Shown here: positions 14,922 through 23,288 of the stretch, piece by piece | Numbering within the stretch: position 1 is the stretch's first letter | Layout of the letters: each line of letters starts with the position of its first letter | Assembly (NCBI GenBank): GCA_013289145.1 | Contig: JABDAM010000007.1 | Location: 1 to 52,413, forward strand | From: Alphaproteobacteria bacterium | GTDB lineage: Bacteria > Pseudomonadota > Alphaproteobacteria > UBA11073 | DNA length: 52,413 nucleotides | Direction of reading: 5' to 3' | Position numbers and translations under genes: made by a program | The notes under the pieces: model-generated | What the model saw: only the letters and a program-made list of their open reading frames with translations | Told to the model about the DNA's origin: nothing | The model's database searches: none

Positions 14922-17008
14922 GGCGCGGGTGCGGGTGGATTGACGCCGCCATCGCCAATCGATTTCGGCCTTGGTTTTGCTTTTGAAAGAATATCGCGCA
15001 TGTCCTTAGGCAGATCGGCCAGCGGCCCGGGCTTGCCGATATGATGCCGGAAATGGCAATCGCGGTTCATTTTTAAACCGTTGCTGAAAGTAACATCAAC
15101 CTTGAATGTGTAGTAATCCACCGGGCGGAAAGAGGTGGATTTCTGTACCTCTTCCAGCTCGTAAAATTCGGGCGGCGAATAGCCGCTGCTGCCTTCGTTG
15201 TCAAAGTTCTCGCATACTTTCGTAACTTTACAGCTTACGGCGATGCGCGTGTCAGACGGCACGCCGTGGGGGAATGTCCGTGTCGGTTCGCACAAAATAA
15301 CCGGGGTGGTTTTTGTATAGTCGGGATTATTATGGGGGGTGTTGGATTCAAATATGATTTCGTTATATTGGATCGCGCAATCATAAAGCCATTCGGTGAT
15401 TGTTTGCTGCATTGTGGCCGGGCATTCGGAAAATTGTCCCGATACGGTTTCGCCCTTCAGAATATTTTTTAGCGCTTGATCCGGCAGGCCGAGCAGGAAA
15501 AAGCGCAGCATGGCTTCTTCTTCAAAAGAATCTACGGTTCCACCTGTTCCGCCGCCTTTGGTATCAAAAGACGCTTCGAAGTCTTTTATATTTGATCCCG
15601 CCAGCCCCGCTATGTTTTGCACAGAGTAATTAAGGACGCCAGGCGGATTGGCCGCCAGAAAATCGCGCATCGCCATAATATCAAGGGTTCCAGGCGCGCC
15701 GTTTTTGATGGCATCACGCAAGGATTTACGGTCAACGCGCGCGGGCGCAATGCCGGGCTTTAAAGCAAACCATCTGTTGCCGTCGGATTGCGGGTTGTTG
15801 CTTTCCGGGGTGATGTCCAGGCCGGTTAAAAAATCTTCCTGAGTAAACTCATCGCCGCCAATGGCCCCCATGCACGGCGCGAAAATGGTGTCGTATAACG
15901 GCATCACCAGATTTCCCCATCGCGGCATGCCTATAAAAATTGCGGATGTGATCGCTTCAAGCGGTTCATAGGATACAGGATCCTGAAACCAGGCGCGGAT
16001 AGTGGGGGATGCATTTTTAAAGGGCGGTGTGGAGAGGATGTTCTGATCTTCCAATCGACAGAAATCGATAAATTCTTTGAAGGGATCGTCATCCGGCACC
16101 GTCAGGCGATGTTTTGGGGGCGCTTTGCGTTTTTGCGCGCCATCCGTTTCATCATCCATATTATCTGGCGGCTCCAGTTTTTCCAACGGGCTTGGGGGAG
16201 ATTCTAGCACATCCGATAGCGCGACACCGTTGCTTCCGATCACCATCGTCCCGATTTCAAGGTTGCAATCTTCATTCAGGCGAAGCGACAGGGAAATTTC
16301 GGCGATATCATCGATATTTTCCGGATTGGGGACGATCTCTTTCAACCTTTGCTTGCTGTCCTGCTGCAACTTGCATTCATCTTTATATCTTTCCAGCGGC
16401 TTGCGTATCGCATCGTCACTCAAGTGGTGTTGCATTCCTCTGGGGTTGGTTGAAAAAACCACACGCTCGCCCGAGAGCAAAATATTCGACAAGGCTGGCG
16501 CCCCCATGGCGTCAACGATCTGAAGACCGAGCGCGCCCACAGGATTGCTGAGCGGCAGATAGCCGCGCTCGGCCTGTTCAGCATAATAATCTTTGATGCT
16601 TTTTGAAACATTTTGCATGCAAATTTTAAATTTTTCCGCTCTTTCCGCTTGCAGGTATTTTTCCAAACGCCTGCGGTCGGCGGTGGTTTGTTTCAGCTGA
16701 AAACCTTTGCCCGCCGGTTCCCAGGTTGCGTACATCACCTTTGCGATTTGTTTTTTCAAATCTTCGGGTGTTACATCGGCAACGCGGATTAGGGCCCGTT
16801 CTTTGGCGAGCAAAGGTGAAACGGTTAATTGCTCTCCCAATAATTGGGACAGCTCTTTTGCAATTTCTTCCCACGTTTTCGCGCGCGCTTCATAGGTAAC
16901 GGGCGCGGATGATTTGGCTTGAGCCGCAGGCGCGAATGAAGGTATGGCGGGCGAAACCATAATAAAACTTGCCGCCCGTAAAAGGTCTCTGCGCGAAATT
17001 GTCGACAT
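14918..17008 (-). CDS. Tat-exported protein of unknown function, 696 aa
   Basis: A large exported protein with a twin-arginine signal: SRRDLLRAASFIMVS at residues 5-19, hydrophobic core, and a likely cleavage after AQA (31). Export through Tat suggests folding or cofactor loading in the cytoplasm. Residues about 45-105 (LTVSPLLAKERALIRVADVT) resemble the STN-like secretin or TonB-receptor amino-terminal fold, but only weakly. The rest is not recognised. It includes an acidic linker near 270-310 (PPDNMDDETDGAQKRKAPP) and a Pro-rich tail. Several cysteines could form disulphides. The stop overlaps that of the MgtC gene. Confidence 0.8.
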   Translation of the reverse strand: MSTISRRDLLRAASFIMVSPAIPSFAPAAQAKSSAPVTYEARAKTWEEIAKELSQLLGEQLTVSPLLAKERALIRVADVTPEDLKKQIAKVMYATWEPAGKGFQLKQTTADRRRLEKYLQAERAEKFKICMQNVSKSIKDYYAEQAERGYLPLSNPVGALGLQIVDAMGAPALSNILLSGERVVFSTNPRGMQHHLSDDAIRKPLERYKDECKLQQDSKQRLKEIVPNPENIDDIAEISLSLRLNEDCNLEIGTMVIGSNGVALSDVLESPPSPLEKLEPPDNMDDETDGAQKRKAPPKHRLTVPDDDPFKEFIDFCRLEDQNILSTPPFKNASPTIRAWFQDPVSYEPLEAITSAIFIGMPRWGNLVMPLYDTIFAPCMGAIGGDEFTQEDFLTGLDITPESNNPQSDGNRWFALKPGIAPARVDRKSLRDAIKNGAPGTLDIMAMRDFLAANPPGVLNYSVQNIAGLAGSNIKDFEASFDTKGGGTGGTVDSFEEEAMLRFFLLGLPDQALKNILKGETVSGQFSECPATMQQTITEWLYDCAIQYNEIIFESNTPHNNPDYTKTTPVILCEPTRTFPHGVPSDTRIAVSCKVTKVCENFDNEGSSGYSPPEFYELEEVQKSTSFRPVDYYTFKVDVTFSNGLKMNRDCHFRHHIGKPGPLADLPKDMRDILSKAKPRPKSIGDGGVNPPAPAP

Positions 17009-17170
17009 AGTGTATTTCCGGAAAATTAAGGTTAAGAGGATTATTAAAACGGCTGTGAGTGCAGTTGTTATAAAAACTTTCTCAAGGTTTTACAACTGGA
17101 ATTCCCGGTTTGTCAGGGAATCGGCAATGCGGCGTGCCAGTCCGTTGTTGCTCGTTGCGCTCACGAAGAC

Positions 17171-17256
17171 TGGTGGCCCCGGCCGGACTCGAACCGGCAC
17201 GCCACGAGGACACACGATTTTAAGTCGTGGGCGTCTACCGATTCCGCCACGGGGCC
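17171..17256 (-). tRNA. tRNA-Leu (TAA anticodon)
   Basis: Minus-strand class II tRNA: acceptor GGCCCCG with CGGGGCC, anticodon stem CACGA-TCGTG around CTTAAAA (anticodon TAA), a short variable arm, T-loop GTTCGAGTC, and an encoded CCA. It reads TTA codons. Confidence 0.95.
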
Positions 17257-17337
17257 TGTATCAAAAATACCAAACGAACATGAACAATAATATAATACAA
17301 AGCAATCCGGCAATGTGATAATATAAAAAGTCGGTGT

Positions 17338-17365
17338 TTGCATAGGGGCGCCGAGTCAATATAAT
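17338..17365 (+). promoter_or_regulatory. Promoter of the exported KR-rich gene
   Basis: TTGCAT (17338-17343) and TATAAT (17360-17365) with 16 bp between. The leader to the ATG at 17398 is about 26 nt. Confidence 0.65.
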
Positions 17366-17397
17366 CGCTTTCTGCGTGAAAATTCCGGAGTTGCGCC

Positions 17398-17973
17398 ATG
17401 AAAATCATCAGCCGTTTTGCCATTACGTTTTTCCTGGGGGCAGGTTTGCTGGCTTCGTCCCAGTCTTTTGCGCAGACGCCGGGGCTGGGCGCACCTCCGG
17501 CTTCCTCTCCGGCCGCTGCGGGAGTCCAGTCTGCTATTCCCATGCCGCAGCCTTCTGCCGTGGCTCCCTCCGCGCCGACGCTGCCTAAGCCGGCGGATCC
17601 GGGTGGGGCTACAGCAGCCGCATCAACGGCGGCCCCGGCCAGCAATGTGAATAATGCGAATCCTGTCCCATCGGCAATTGCGCCCGCGGTTCCCAAGGAA
17701 GATTATAAAGCACGCCATGCTGAGGAATTAAAAAAGCGCGCGGAAAAGAAACGGGCCGAGGAAGGGGCAAAGGCCGCGCGCAAGGCCGAAATGGATAAGA
17801 AAAAATCCGAACGTGATGCCAAACGGGCCACGCGCAAGGCTGCTTCCGATAAGCGCAAAGCCGCACGGGACGCGAAGATGAAGGCGATGGCGGATAGTTT
17901 CAAGGCATCAAGTTCTTCTCCTAATAGCAATGGTTCGTCTAATAACAATTCCTCCAATTCCAATGTGCATTAG
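17398..17973 (+). CDS. Exported Pro/Ala- and Lys/Arg-rich low-complexity protein, 191 aa
   Basis: A signal peptide (MKIISRFAITFFLGAGLLAS, cleavage likely after SFAQ, about 26) leads into a Pro/Ala-rich spacer (about 27-100). A highly charged Lys/Arg/Ala/Glu helix follows (about 100-168, repeats of the type AEELKKRAEKKRAEEGAKAA), and the protein ends in a Ser/Asn tail (SSPNSNGSSNNNSSNSN). The middle looks like a long single helix or coiled coil, so a periplasmic spacer or cell-wall-binding role is possible, but no family is recognised. CCGGAG precedes the ATG. A pilin-like gene follows 12 bp downstream and is probably co-transcribed. Confidence 0.75.
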   Translation: MKIISRFAITFFLGAGLLASSQSFAQTPGLGAPPASSPAAAGVQSAIPMPQPSAVAPSAPTLPKPADPGGATAAASTAAPASNVNNANPVPSAIAPAVPKEDYKARHAEELKKRAEKKRAEEGAKAARKAEMDKKKSERDAKRATRKAASDKRKAARDAKMKAMADSFKASSSSPNSNGSSNNNSSNSNVH

Positions 17974-17985
17974 GCTGACGGCTCA

Positions 17986-18615
17986 GTGGATAACCTGATC
18001 ACTACCGTTTTAGCCATTGGCCTGCTTAGTCTGATCGCGGCATTGGGCACAACCTATGGATCTGAGGCGATCCAGGCTTACCAGGCAAAAGTTGATGCCG
18101 CGCATATTGTCGCAGATGCCCAAGCCATCGCGGCGGCGTGGAAATCCTATGCGCGCGGGAATAATGGCGATCCGACCCTGGCTGGTTATTGCTGGGGATC
18201 GTCTGGTGCGACGGATTTGGTCACGGCTTATATGAACCATCTGCCTTCGCCGCCTACAAGCGCCGCTGATAATACGGTGAATTATTATTATCCCGCTGTG
18301 TTGAAAAATTACGGCACGAATGGCGCGACGACCAAGGTGGGGCCGACTTATACGCCCGCGGATACGATTGCGTTGCAGTTAAAAAGTCCACGTGTTTGCG
18401 CGGCAATTGCGACGTTGGGCGGATATTCCGCTGCGACAACGGCAACGTCTTTATCGGGTGATCTGACAGCCTATAGCACGCGCCAGCCTTATGATTGCCT
18501 GTTCGTTGATACAGCCAGTACAGGCTCGCCCGCGCAGGGCGATAGCATGCTGTTTATCTACCGGGTGTTCGATCAGAACAATTTTACGACTTCGGCGCGA
18601 AGCGCGTGTCCTTAA
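17986..18615 (+). CDS. Pilin-like protein with N-terminal hydrophobic helix, 209 aa
   Basis: It starts with a short charged arm and one hydrophobic helix (LITTVLAIGLLSLIAALG), running into an amphipathic stretch (AYQAKVDAAHIVADAQAIAA) as in type IV pilins. The remainder is Thr/Ser/Ala-rich with cysteines in GYCWG, RVCAAI, PYDCLF and a terminal ACP that could form disulphide loops. A clear prepilin peptidase site is missing, since the helix starts almost at residue 3. The GTG start at 17986 has only a weak Shine-Dalgarno, and coupling to the upstream gene is likely. An unrelated membrane-anchored protein remains possible. Confidence 0.7.
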   Translation: MDNLITTVLAIGLLSLIAALGTTYGSEAIQAYQAKVDAAHIVADAQAIAAAWKSYARGNNGDPTLAGYCWGSSGATDLVTAYMNHLPSPPTSAADNTVNYYYPAVLKNYGTNGATTKVGPTYTPADTIALQLKSPRVCAAIATLGGYSAATTATSLSGDLTAYSTRQPYDCLFVDTASTGSPAQGDSMLFIYRVFDQNNFTTSARSACP

Positions 18616-18630
18616 CAATAGATGCAAGAT

Positions 18631-18669
18631 AGCAAGAGGCAAAAAATAATCTTGCTTCTTGCCTCTTGT
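18631..18669. terminator. Hairpin between convergent genes
   Basis: CAAGAGGCAA (18633-18642) pairs with TTGCCTCTTG (18659-18668). The outer flanks are partly complementary too. It lies between the pilin-like gene and rplS, both ending here, so it may terminate both strands, although the T-run is poor. Confidence 0.5.
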
Positions 18670-18679
18670 ATGCTTGCTT

Positions 18680-19105
18680 CTATTCTTCGTCTTTCCGCCC
18701 TGTTTTGCGTTCCGTAATACGCGCGGCTTTGCCGGTCAGGCGGCGCAGGTAATACAGTTTCGCGCGGCGCACGCGGCCTTTGCGGACGACGGTGATGCTG
18801 TCGACGCGGGGGGAGTAGAGCGGGAAAATCCGCTCAACGCCTTCGCCGGCGGAGATTTTGCGGACGGTGAAGGCGGAGTTTACGCCGGCTTCTTTACGCG
18901 CGATGCAAACGCCTTCGAAGGCCTGAATACGTTCACGCGTGCCCTCGACGACTTTGACGTTCACTTTGATGGTGTCGCCCGCGGAAAATTCGGGGATTTT
19001 TTTGTCGCCCAAAGCCTTTTGCATTTGCTTGGCTTCGAGTTGTTGCAGCAGGTTGCCCTGTTGCGGTTGTGGTGCAGCTTTGGCTGCGGCTTTAGCTTTC
19101 GCCAT
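18680..19105 (-). CDS. rplS: 50S ribosomal protein L19
   Basis: L19 sits at the 30S-50S interface. The 141-residue protein has the family core from about residue 37 ([77 protein letters not shown]). An Ala/Lys/Gln-rich N-terminal stretch of about 20 residues precedes it. It is the last gene of the unit ffh-rpsP-rimM-(orphan)-trmD-rplS. The start at 19105 has GGAG before it. Confidence 0.97.
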   Translation of the reverse strand: MAKAKAAAKAAPQPQQGNLLQQLEAKQMQKALGDKKIPEFSAGDTIKVNVKVVEGTRERIQAFEGVCIARKEAGVNSAFTVRKISAGEGVERIFPLYSPRVDSITVVRKGRVRRAKLYYLRRLTGKAARITERKTGRKDEE

Positions 19106-19160
19106 GTTGGTCTCCTTTGGCAGCGGGTTTTATCCCGTTTTCACCTTTGTTGTTGTCGTT

Positions 19161-19838
19161 TTATTTTTTAGGCGGGCCCAATAAATCAGGCCTGCGGGCA
19201 CGGGTTATAGCGATTTGCTGCTCCCGGCGCCAGCTTTTTATTTTAGCATGATGGCCGGAGAGAAGGACGTCTGGGACGGTCTGACCGCGCCATTCCTGGG
19301 GCCGGGTGTAGTGTGGATATTCCAGCAGGTTTTCGGTGAAACTTTCCTCGTCGTGCGTGGTGGCGTTGCCCAGCACGCCGGGCAGCAGGCGGATGACGGC
19401 ATCGAGCAAAATTTGCGCGGCCAGTTCGCCGCCCGAGAGGATGTAATCTCCGACCGAGATTTCTTCAAAGTTGTGGTGGTCGAGGGCGCGTTGATCGACG
19501 CCTTCATAACGTCCGCAAAGGAGGGTGAGGATTTGTTCCTGTGCGAGTTCGCGCACTAGATTCTGGTTCAGTAATTTCCCGCGCGGCGAAAGATAAATTT
19601 TGCGGCCTGCATTTGGAATGTTTTTGACGGCCGCATCAATGATGTCCGGTTTAATCACCATCCCCGCGCCGCCGCCAAAGGGCGTGTCATCCACCGTCTT
19701 ATAATTATCCGTGGCGAAGTCGCGCAGGTTGGTGGCGGTGAAAGACCATTTGTTTTCGGCCAATGCCTTCCCCGCCAACGCCGCGCCGAGCGTGCCGGGA
19801 AACATATCGGGAAAGAGAGTGAGGATTTGCGCGTGCAT
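19161..19838 (-). CDS. trmD: tRNA (guanine-37-N1)-methyltransferase
   Basis: TrmD methylates G37 of tRNAs reading CNN codons, preventing +1 frameshifts. It is a knotted SPOUT enzyme using S-adenosylmethionine. Family segments: MHAQILTLFPDMFPG at the start, DDTPFGGGAGMVIKPDI, LLCGRYEGVDQR, and the knot loop ISVGDYILSGGELAAQ. Some 225 residues, a little shorter than E. coli. The frame extends seven codons upstream from a TTG, but ATG 19838 gives the usual N-terminus. An orphan gene separates it from rimM, normally its direct neighbour. Confidence 0.95.
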   Translation of the reverse strand: MHAQILTLFPDMFPGTLGAALAGKALAENKWSFTATNLRDFATDNYKTVDDTPFGGGAGMVIKPDIIDAAVKNIPNAGRKIYLSPRGKLLNQNLVRELAQEQILTLLCGRYEGVDQRALDHHNFEEISVGDYILSGGELAAQILLDAVIRLLPGVLGNATTHDEESFTENLLEYPHYTRPQEWRGQTVPDVLLSGHHAKIKSWRREQQIAITRARRPDLLGPPKK

Positions 19839-19874
19839 CCCCTGACCATATCCGTTCAAATTAGAAATGTTAAT

Positions 19875-20570
19875 CTACAAACCAAGGAAAGCCCGAGGTC
19901 CACCTTGATCTAATCCAAGTTGAGGCGCCAAAGCTTTATTAAACGCCTGTAGATTGAGTCGCAGCAATCTGGCGTGGCAATTCTGATTGGCTTTACGGTG
20001 CAACGCGGCAAGCGTTGATTTCGGCAATTTAGTTGCCAGAAGCTCGGTAATTTTCAAAGCGTAGGCTTTAATAATCGCATGGTCGCTTTCAAGGGCTGTG
20101 CCAAGAATTTTAGCAATTTCATTGGGACGAAGACCGGTATCAAATGCTTTAAATAGCGCGAGGTATTGGCTGGCCGGATCTGTTTTGGGCAAAAGATGTT
20201 TTGGCTTTTGAGGTGGTTGGGGGCCAACAGAAAAACCCATGTCGGCGGGATCAAATGCGCCATTGCCATCATCTTTGTGATCGTCTTGAAATTTTTTCTT
20301 CGTTTTTTCATCGAATTCAGGCTCAAGTATCGCAGAGAGCGCCGCCATGACGGGAATAGCAACCTCGGCTCCTCGTTCTTGCATTAAGTGGAGGCCTAAT
20401 ACTTGGAATGCATTGTAATCATAGGTAATTGAGTTTTCTGCGAATGCTGCAGTTAGTTGTTTTGTCAGGAAGCCTTTTAATTCTTTGTCGATTTTGACGC
20501 CGTAAGGTTTGACTGCTTCGGTAACTTGCGCCACCGTCTCTTCAGCATTTAAGGGTTTCACTATTAACAT
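19875..20570 (-). CDS. Orphan protein, 231 aa, inserted between rimM and trmD
   Basis: Not recognised. Soluble and helical, with an acidic-basic linker in the middle (KKKFQDDHKDDGNGAFDP) and a Lys-rich C-terminal helix region (LLATKLPKSTLAALHRKANQ). AAAGGAA before ATG 20570 fixes the start, and the longer frame to 20600 is less likely. It splits the conserved rimM-trmD pair and has its own promoter with the 19-bp box (20599-20644). Read-through from rimM would also transcribe it. Lower GC than the ribosomal genes around it suggests a later insertion. Function unknown. Confidence 0.75.
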   Translation of the reverse strand: MLIVKPLNAEETVAQVTEAVKPYGVKIDKELKGFLTKQLTAAFAENSITYDYNAFQVLGLHLMQERGAEVAIPVMAALSAILEPEFDEKTKKKFQDDHKDDGNGAFDPADMGFSVGPQPPQKPKHLLPKTDPASQYLALFKAFDTGLRPNEIAKILGTALESDHAIIKAYALKITELLATKLPKSTLAALHRKANQNCHARLLRLNLQAFNKALAPQLGLDQGGPRAFLGL

Positions 20571-20598
20571 GGAATTTCCTTTCATGGGATTATGATCC

Positions 20599-20644
20599 AA
20601 TATAATTGCATCACAGTCATTAAAACAAGAAATTTTTTACTTTC
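20599..20644 (-). promoter_or_regulatory. Shared box plus promoter, copy 3 (for the gene at 19875-20570)
   Basis: Minus-strand box GAAAGTAAAAAATTTCTTG (20626-20644); -35 TTGTTT (20623-20628), 18 bp, -10 TATATT (20599-20604). Leader about 22 nt. The site lies in the 90-bp gap after rimM. Confidence 0.75.
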
Positions 20645-20659
20645 ATCGCCAACTCATTG

Positions 20660-21157
20660 TTATTCAGTCATTTCCGGCGGATTGATAATGATCACTTCCG
20701 CATCAAAATCCACCTGTTGCACCACATCCTGCGTAAAGGGCAAAAACTCCGTTTCGTTGTTTAATTTTTCGATTTCCAGCAGGTCGCCCGCGCCGAAGTT
20801 TTGGATGGATTTGACGATGCCGAGGTGCTGGCCGTCGGCGGTTTGCGCGGCGAGGCCGATGAGGTCGATGTGGTAATATTCGCCGGGCGCGGCGGCGGGC
20901 AGGGCGGTGCGGGGGATGAAGAGTTCTGTGCCGCGGAGTTGTTCAACGGCAGTGCGGTCGTCGATGGATTTGAATTTGACGGTCAGGTTTTTGCCCATCA
21001 TGCGTTGTTCGTCGATTTCAAACGCGCGGCCGGATTTATCGTGCAGCGTTTTGTATTCTTTCGCACGCGCGGGGTCTTCGCCATGCCAATACAACTTCAC
21101 CCACCCCCGCACGCCGTGCGCGGAGAGGATGGTGGCGAGGTGGATGTTACGTGGCAT
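20660..21157 (-). CDS. rimM: Ribosome maturation factor RimM
   Basis: RimM binds S19 and assists assembly of the 30S head. Its 165 residues show the RimM N-terminal domain (ILSAHGVRGWVKLYWHGEDP, SIDDRTAVEQLRGTELFIPR) and the PRC-barrel C-terminal domain (EYYHIDLIGLAAQTADGQHL, QNFGAGDLLEIEKL, LPFTQDVV, EVIIINPPE). It belongs to the ffh-rpsP-rimM-trmD-rplS unit. The 153-bp gap before it holds a large palindromic element. Confidence 0.95.
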   Translation of the reverse strand: MPRNIHLATILSAHGVRGWVKLYWHGEDPARAKEYKTLHDKSGRAFEIDEQRMMGKNLTVKFKSIDDRTAVEQLRGTELFIPRTALPAAAPGEYYHIDLIGLAAQTADGQHLGIVKSIQNFGAGDLLEIEKLNNETEFLPFTQDVVQQVDFDAEVIIINPPEMTE

Positions 21158-21168
21158 TATAAATGCAT

Positions 21169-21303
21169 GTCACCCCGGCCACCGGCTGTGCCGGACCATT
21201 CGTCAGGCAGAAGCCGGAGTGCCGGGGTCTGCCTCGACATAATCACGGTGCTTGAGAATGCGTTCATGTGGAACCGCAGACCCCGGCACGAGGCCGGGGT
21301 GAC
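21169..21303. repeat. Nested palindromic element between rpsP and rimM
   Basis: Outer arms GTCACCCCGGCC (21169-21180) and GGCCGGGGTGAC (21292-21303) are exact inverted repeats. Inner arms GTGCCGGGGTCTGC (21219-21232) and GCAGACCCCGGCAC (21276-21289) are also exact. The element begins a few bases after the rpsP stop and fills most of the gap to rimM. It is of the same family as the GTCATCCCGG elements elsewhere here. Confidence 0.85.
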
Positions 21304-21310
21304 AGGGTGG

Positions 21311-21784
21311 TTACGCAGCGGATTCTGCACTTGCTTCTTCAGCAGGCGCTTCCGCAGGCGCGGCTTCTGGTTTCGGCTCCGGGGCGGGCGCATTCTTCGC
21401 GGCTTCCGCCTCAGCTTTCGCCTTTTCAGCCGCTTCACGCGCTTTTTCCGCCATGGCTGCTTGTTCGCGCGTGCGTTCTTGCGCTTTTTTCTTTGGTGCG
21501 GATTGGGTTGGTTTGTCGGTGACTTTACGCGCTTCGATCATGCCGGCTTGCGACAAAAACAACGCGACGCGGTCGGTGACTTGCGCGCCGACTTTCAGCC
21601 AGTGTTCGATGCGGTCTTTTTGCAAAACCACGCGGCCTTCGGAATCCTTGGGCAACATCGGATTATACGTGCCGATTTTTTCGATCCAGCCTTTGTCGCG
21701 CGCCATGCGGCTGTCGGCGACGACGATGCTGTAGTGCGGGCGTTTTTTGGTACCACCGCGTGCGAGTCTGATTTTTACTGCCAT
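21311..21784 (-). CDS. rpsP: 30S ribosomal protein S16 with C-terminal extension
   Basis: S16 is an early assembly protein of the 30S body. The family part is residues 1-85 ([57 protein letters not shown]). A C-terminal tail of about 70 residues rich in Ala, Glu, Lys and Pro follows. Such tails occur in alphaproteobacterial S16, but this one is long. AGGAG precedes ATG 21784, and the longer frame to 21841 overlaps ffh and is not used. It lies 19 bp after ffh. A palindromic element starts just beyond the stop. Confidence 0.96.
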   Translation of the reverse strand: MAVKIRLARGGTKKRPHYSIVVADSRMARDKGWIEKIGTYNPMLPKDSEGRVVLQKDRIEHWLKVGAQVTDRVALFLSQAGMIEARKVTDKPTQSAPKKKAQERTREQAAMAEKAREAAEKAKAEAEAAKNAPAPEPKPEAAPAEAPAEEASAESAA

Positions 21785-21803
21785 TGTTTTCTCCTGTGTG
21801 TTT

Positions 21804-23168
21804 TTAACGGCGTTGATTTCCAAACAATGCGCCCAGGCCACCCGCGCGCATCATTCCTTGAGCTCCACCCATGCGCTTCAGCTTTTTCATCGCGTCCTGC
21901 ATGGTATAGAATTGTTTGAGCAGGACGTTGACCGCCTGCACATCCACGCCCGCGCCATTCGCAATGCGAATTTTGCGGCGTGCCTTGATGATATCGGCAT
22001 CCAGGCGTTCGGCGCGTGTCATCGAATTGATGATGGCGATTTGGCGGTCGATGACTTTATCGTCAATTTTTTGGCCTTTCAGCATGTCGCCCATCTGGCC
22101 CATGCCGGGGAGCATTCCCAGAATACTGGATAATCCGCCCATGCTTTTCATTTGTTTGAGTTGGGATTTTAACATTTCAAGGTCGAATTGGCCCTTCATC
22201 ACGGCGGCGGCCATTTTTTCGGCTTCGGCGGCGTCGATGGTGGCGGCGGCTTTTTCAACGAGCGCGACGACGTCGCCCATGTCGAGGATGCGGCCCGCGA
22301 TGCGCGCGGGATCAAAAATTTCCAGCGCGTCGATTTTTTCGCCGACACCCGCGAATTTAATCGGCTGGCCGGTGATATGACGCATCGACAGCGCCGCACC
22401 GCCGCGCCCGTCGCCGTCGAGGCGCGTGAGGACGAGGCCGGTGATGCCGATTTTGTCGTGGAAAATCCGCGCGGTGTTGACGGCGTCTTGTCCGGTTAAG
22501 CTGTCCGCAACGAGTAACGTTTCTGTCGGCGCGGCGAGTTTTTTGACGCGCGCGAGTTCGCTCATTAATTCATCATCGATGGAGAGGCGGCCGGCGGAGT
22601 CGAGGATGAGGACGTCGAACCCTTCGCGTTTCGCGGTGTCGATGGCGCGCTGCGTAATCGCATCCGGTTTTTCATTTGCGATGATCGGTAATGACGCACC
22701 GCCGATTTGTTCCGCGAGGATGCGTAATTGTTCCTGTGCAGCGGGACGGTAAATGTCGAGTGATGCCAATAACGTTTTTTTGTTTTGTTTGTCAGCGAGG
22801 AATTTTGCGAGTTTCGCGCTGCTCGTCGTTTTCCCCGAACCCTGCAAACCCGCCATTAAAATCACAACGGGCGGGGAGGCGGCGAGGTTGAGTTCCGATA
22901 CGCCGCCGCCGAGCAATTCGATCAACAAATCGTTGACGATTTTGATGACTTGCTGGTCGGGTTTGATGGCGCGTAATACGGACTCGCCGATGGCGTGTTC
23001 GCGTGCCTTGGTGAGGAAATCTTTGACGACTTCGAGGGCAACGTCAGCTTGCAATAACGCCGTGCGCACCGCGCGCAATGCGTCATCCACATCGGCTTCG
23101 GTTAAAATGCCTTTGCCGCCGAGTTTACGGAAAACGCTGGAAAGGTTTTTGGAGAGGTCGTTAAACAT
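21804..23168 (-). CDS. ffh: Signal recognition particle protein Ffh
   Basis: Ffh (SRP54) binds 4.5S RNA and signal sequences and is the GTPase partner of FtsY. The 454 residues comprise the N domain ([20 protein letters not shown]), the G domain with P-loop [13 protein letters not shown] (about 108), [12 protein letters not shown] and [13 protein letters not shown], and the Met-rich M domain at the end ([34 protein letters not shown]). The ATG at 23168 lies directly against an 8-bp repeat array, so the usual Shine-Dalgarno is absent. It is the first gene of the ribosomal unit. Confidence 0.97.
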   Translation of the reverse strand: MFNDLSKNLSSVFRKLGGKGILTEADVDDALRAVRTALLQADVALEVVKDFLTKAREHAIGESVLRAIKPDQQVIKIVNDLLIELLGGGVSELNLAASPPVVILMAGLQGSGKTTSSAKLAKFLADKQNKKTLLASLDIYRPAAQEQLRILAEQIGGASLPIIANEKPDAITQRAIDTAKREGFDVLILDSAGRLSIDDELMSELARVKKLAAPTETLLVADSLTGQDAVNTARIFHDKIGITGLVLTRLDGDGRGGAALSMRHITGQPIKFAGVGEKIDALEIFDPARIAGRILDMGDVVALVEKAAATIDAAEAEKMAAAVMKGQFDLEMLKSQLKQMKSMGGLSSILGMLPGMGQMGDMLKGQKIDDKVIDRQIAIINSMTRAERLDADIIKARRKIRIANGAGVDVQAVNVLLKQFYTMQDAMKKLKRMGGAQGMMRAGGLGALFGNQRR

Positions 23169-23170
23169 AG

Positions 23171-23284
23171 CAGACGAGCAGACGAGCAGACGAATAGACG
23201 AAGGAAGGGCGACGGCGACGAATACCGATTTTAATCGAGATAATTTTTTTATCTCGTCTGCTCGTCTGCTCGTCTGCTCGTCTG
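23171..23284. repeat. Inverted pair of 8-bp repeat arrays between ffh and crcB
   Basis: Left arm: CAGACGAG units at 23171-23186 then diverged units to 23102-equivalent position 23102+100 (that is, to about 23202). Right arm: four perfect CTCGTCTG units at 23253-23284. The arms are inverted relative to each other and could form a long hairpin with a loop of about 50 nt. The element fills the whole gap between the crcB stop and the ffh start. Confidence 0.85.
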
Positions 23285-23288
23285 CTTT

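Noticed and set aside
23171..23284. The 8-bp arrays as a CRISPR array.
   Set aside because: The unit is 8 bp with no spacers, and no cas gene is present.
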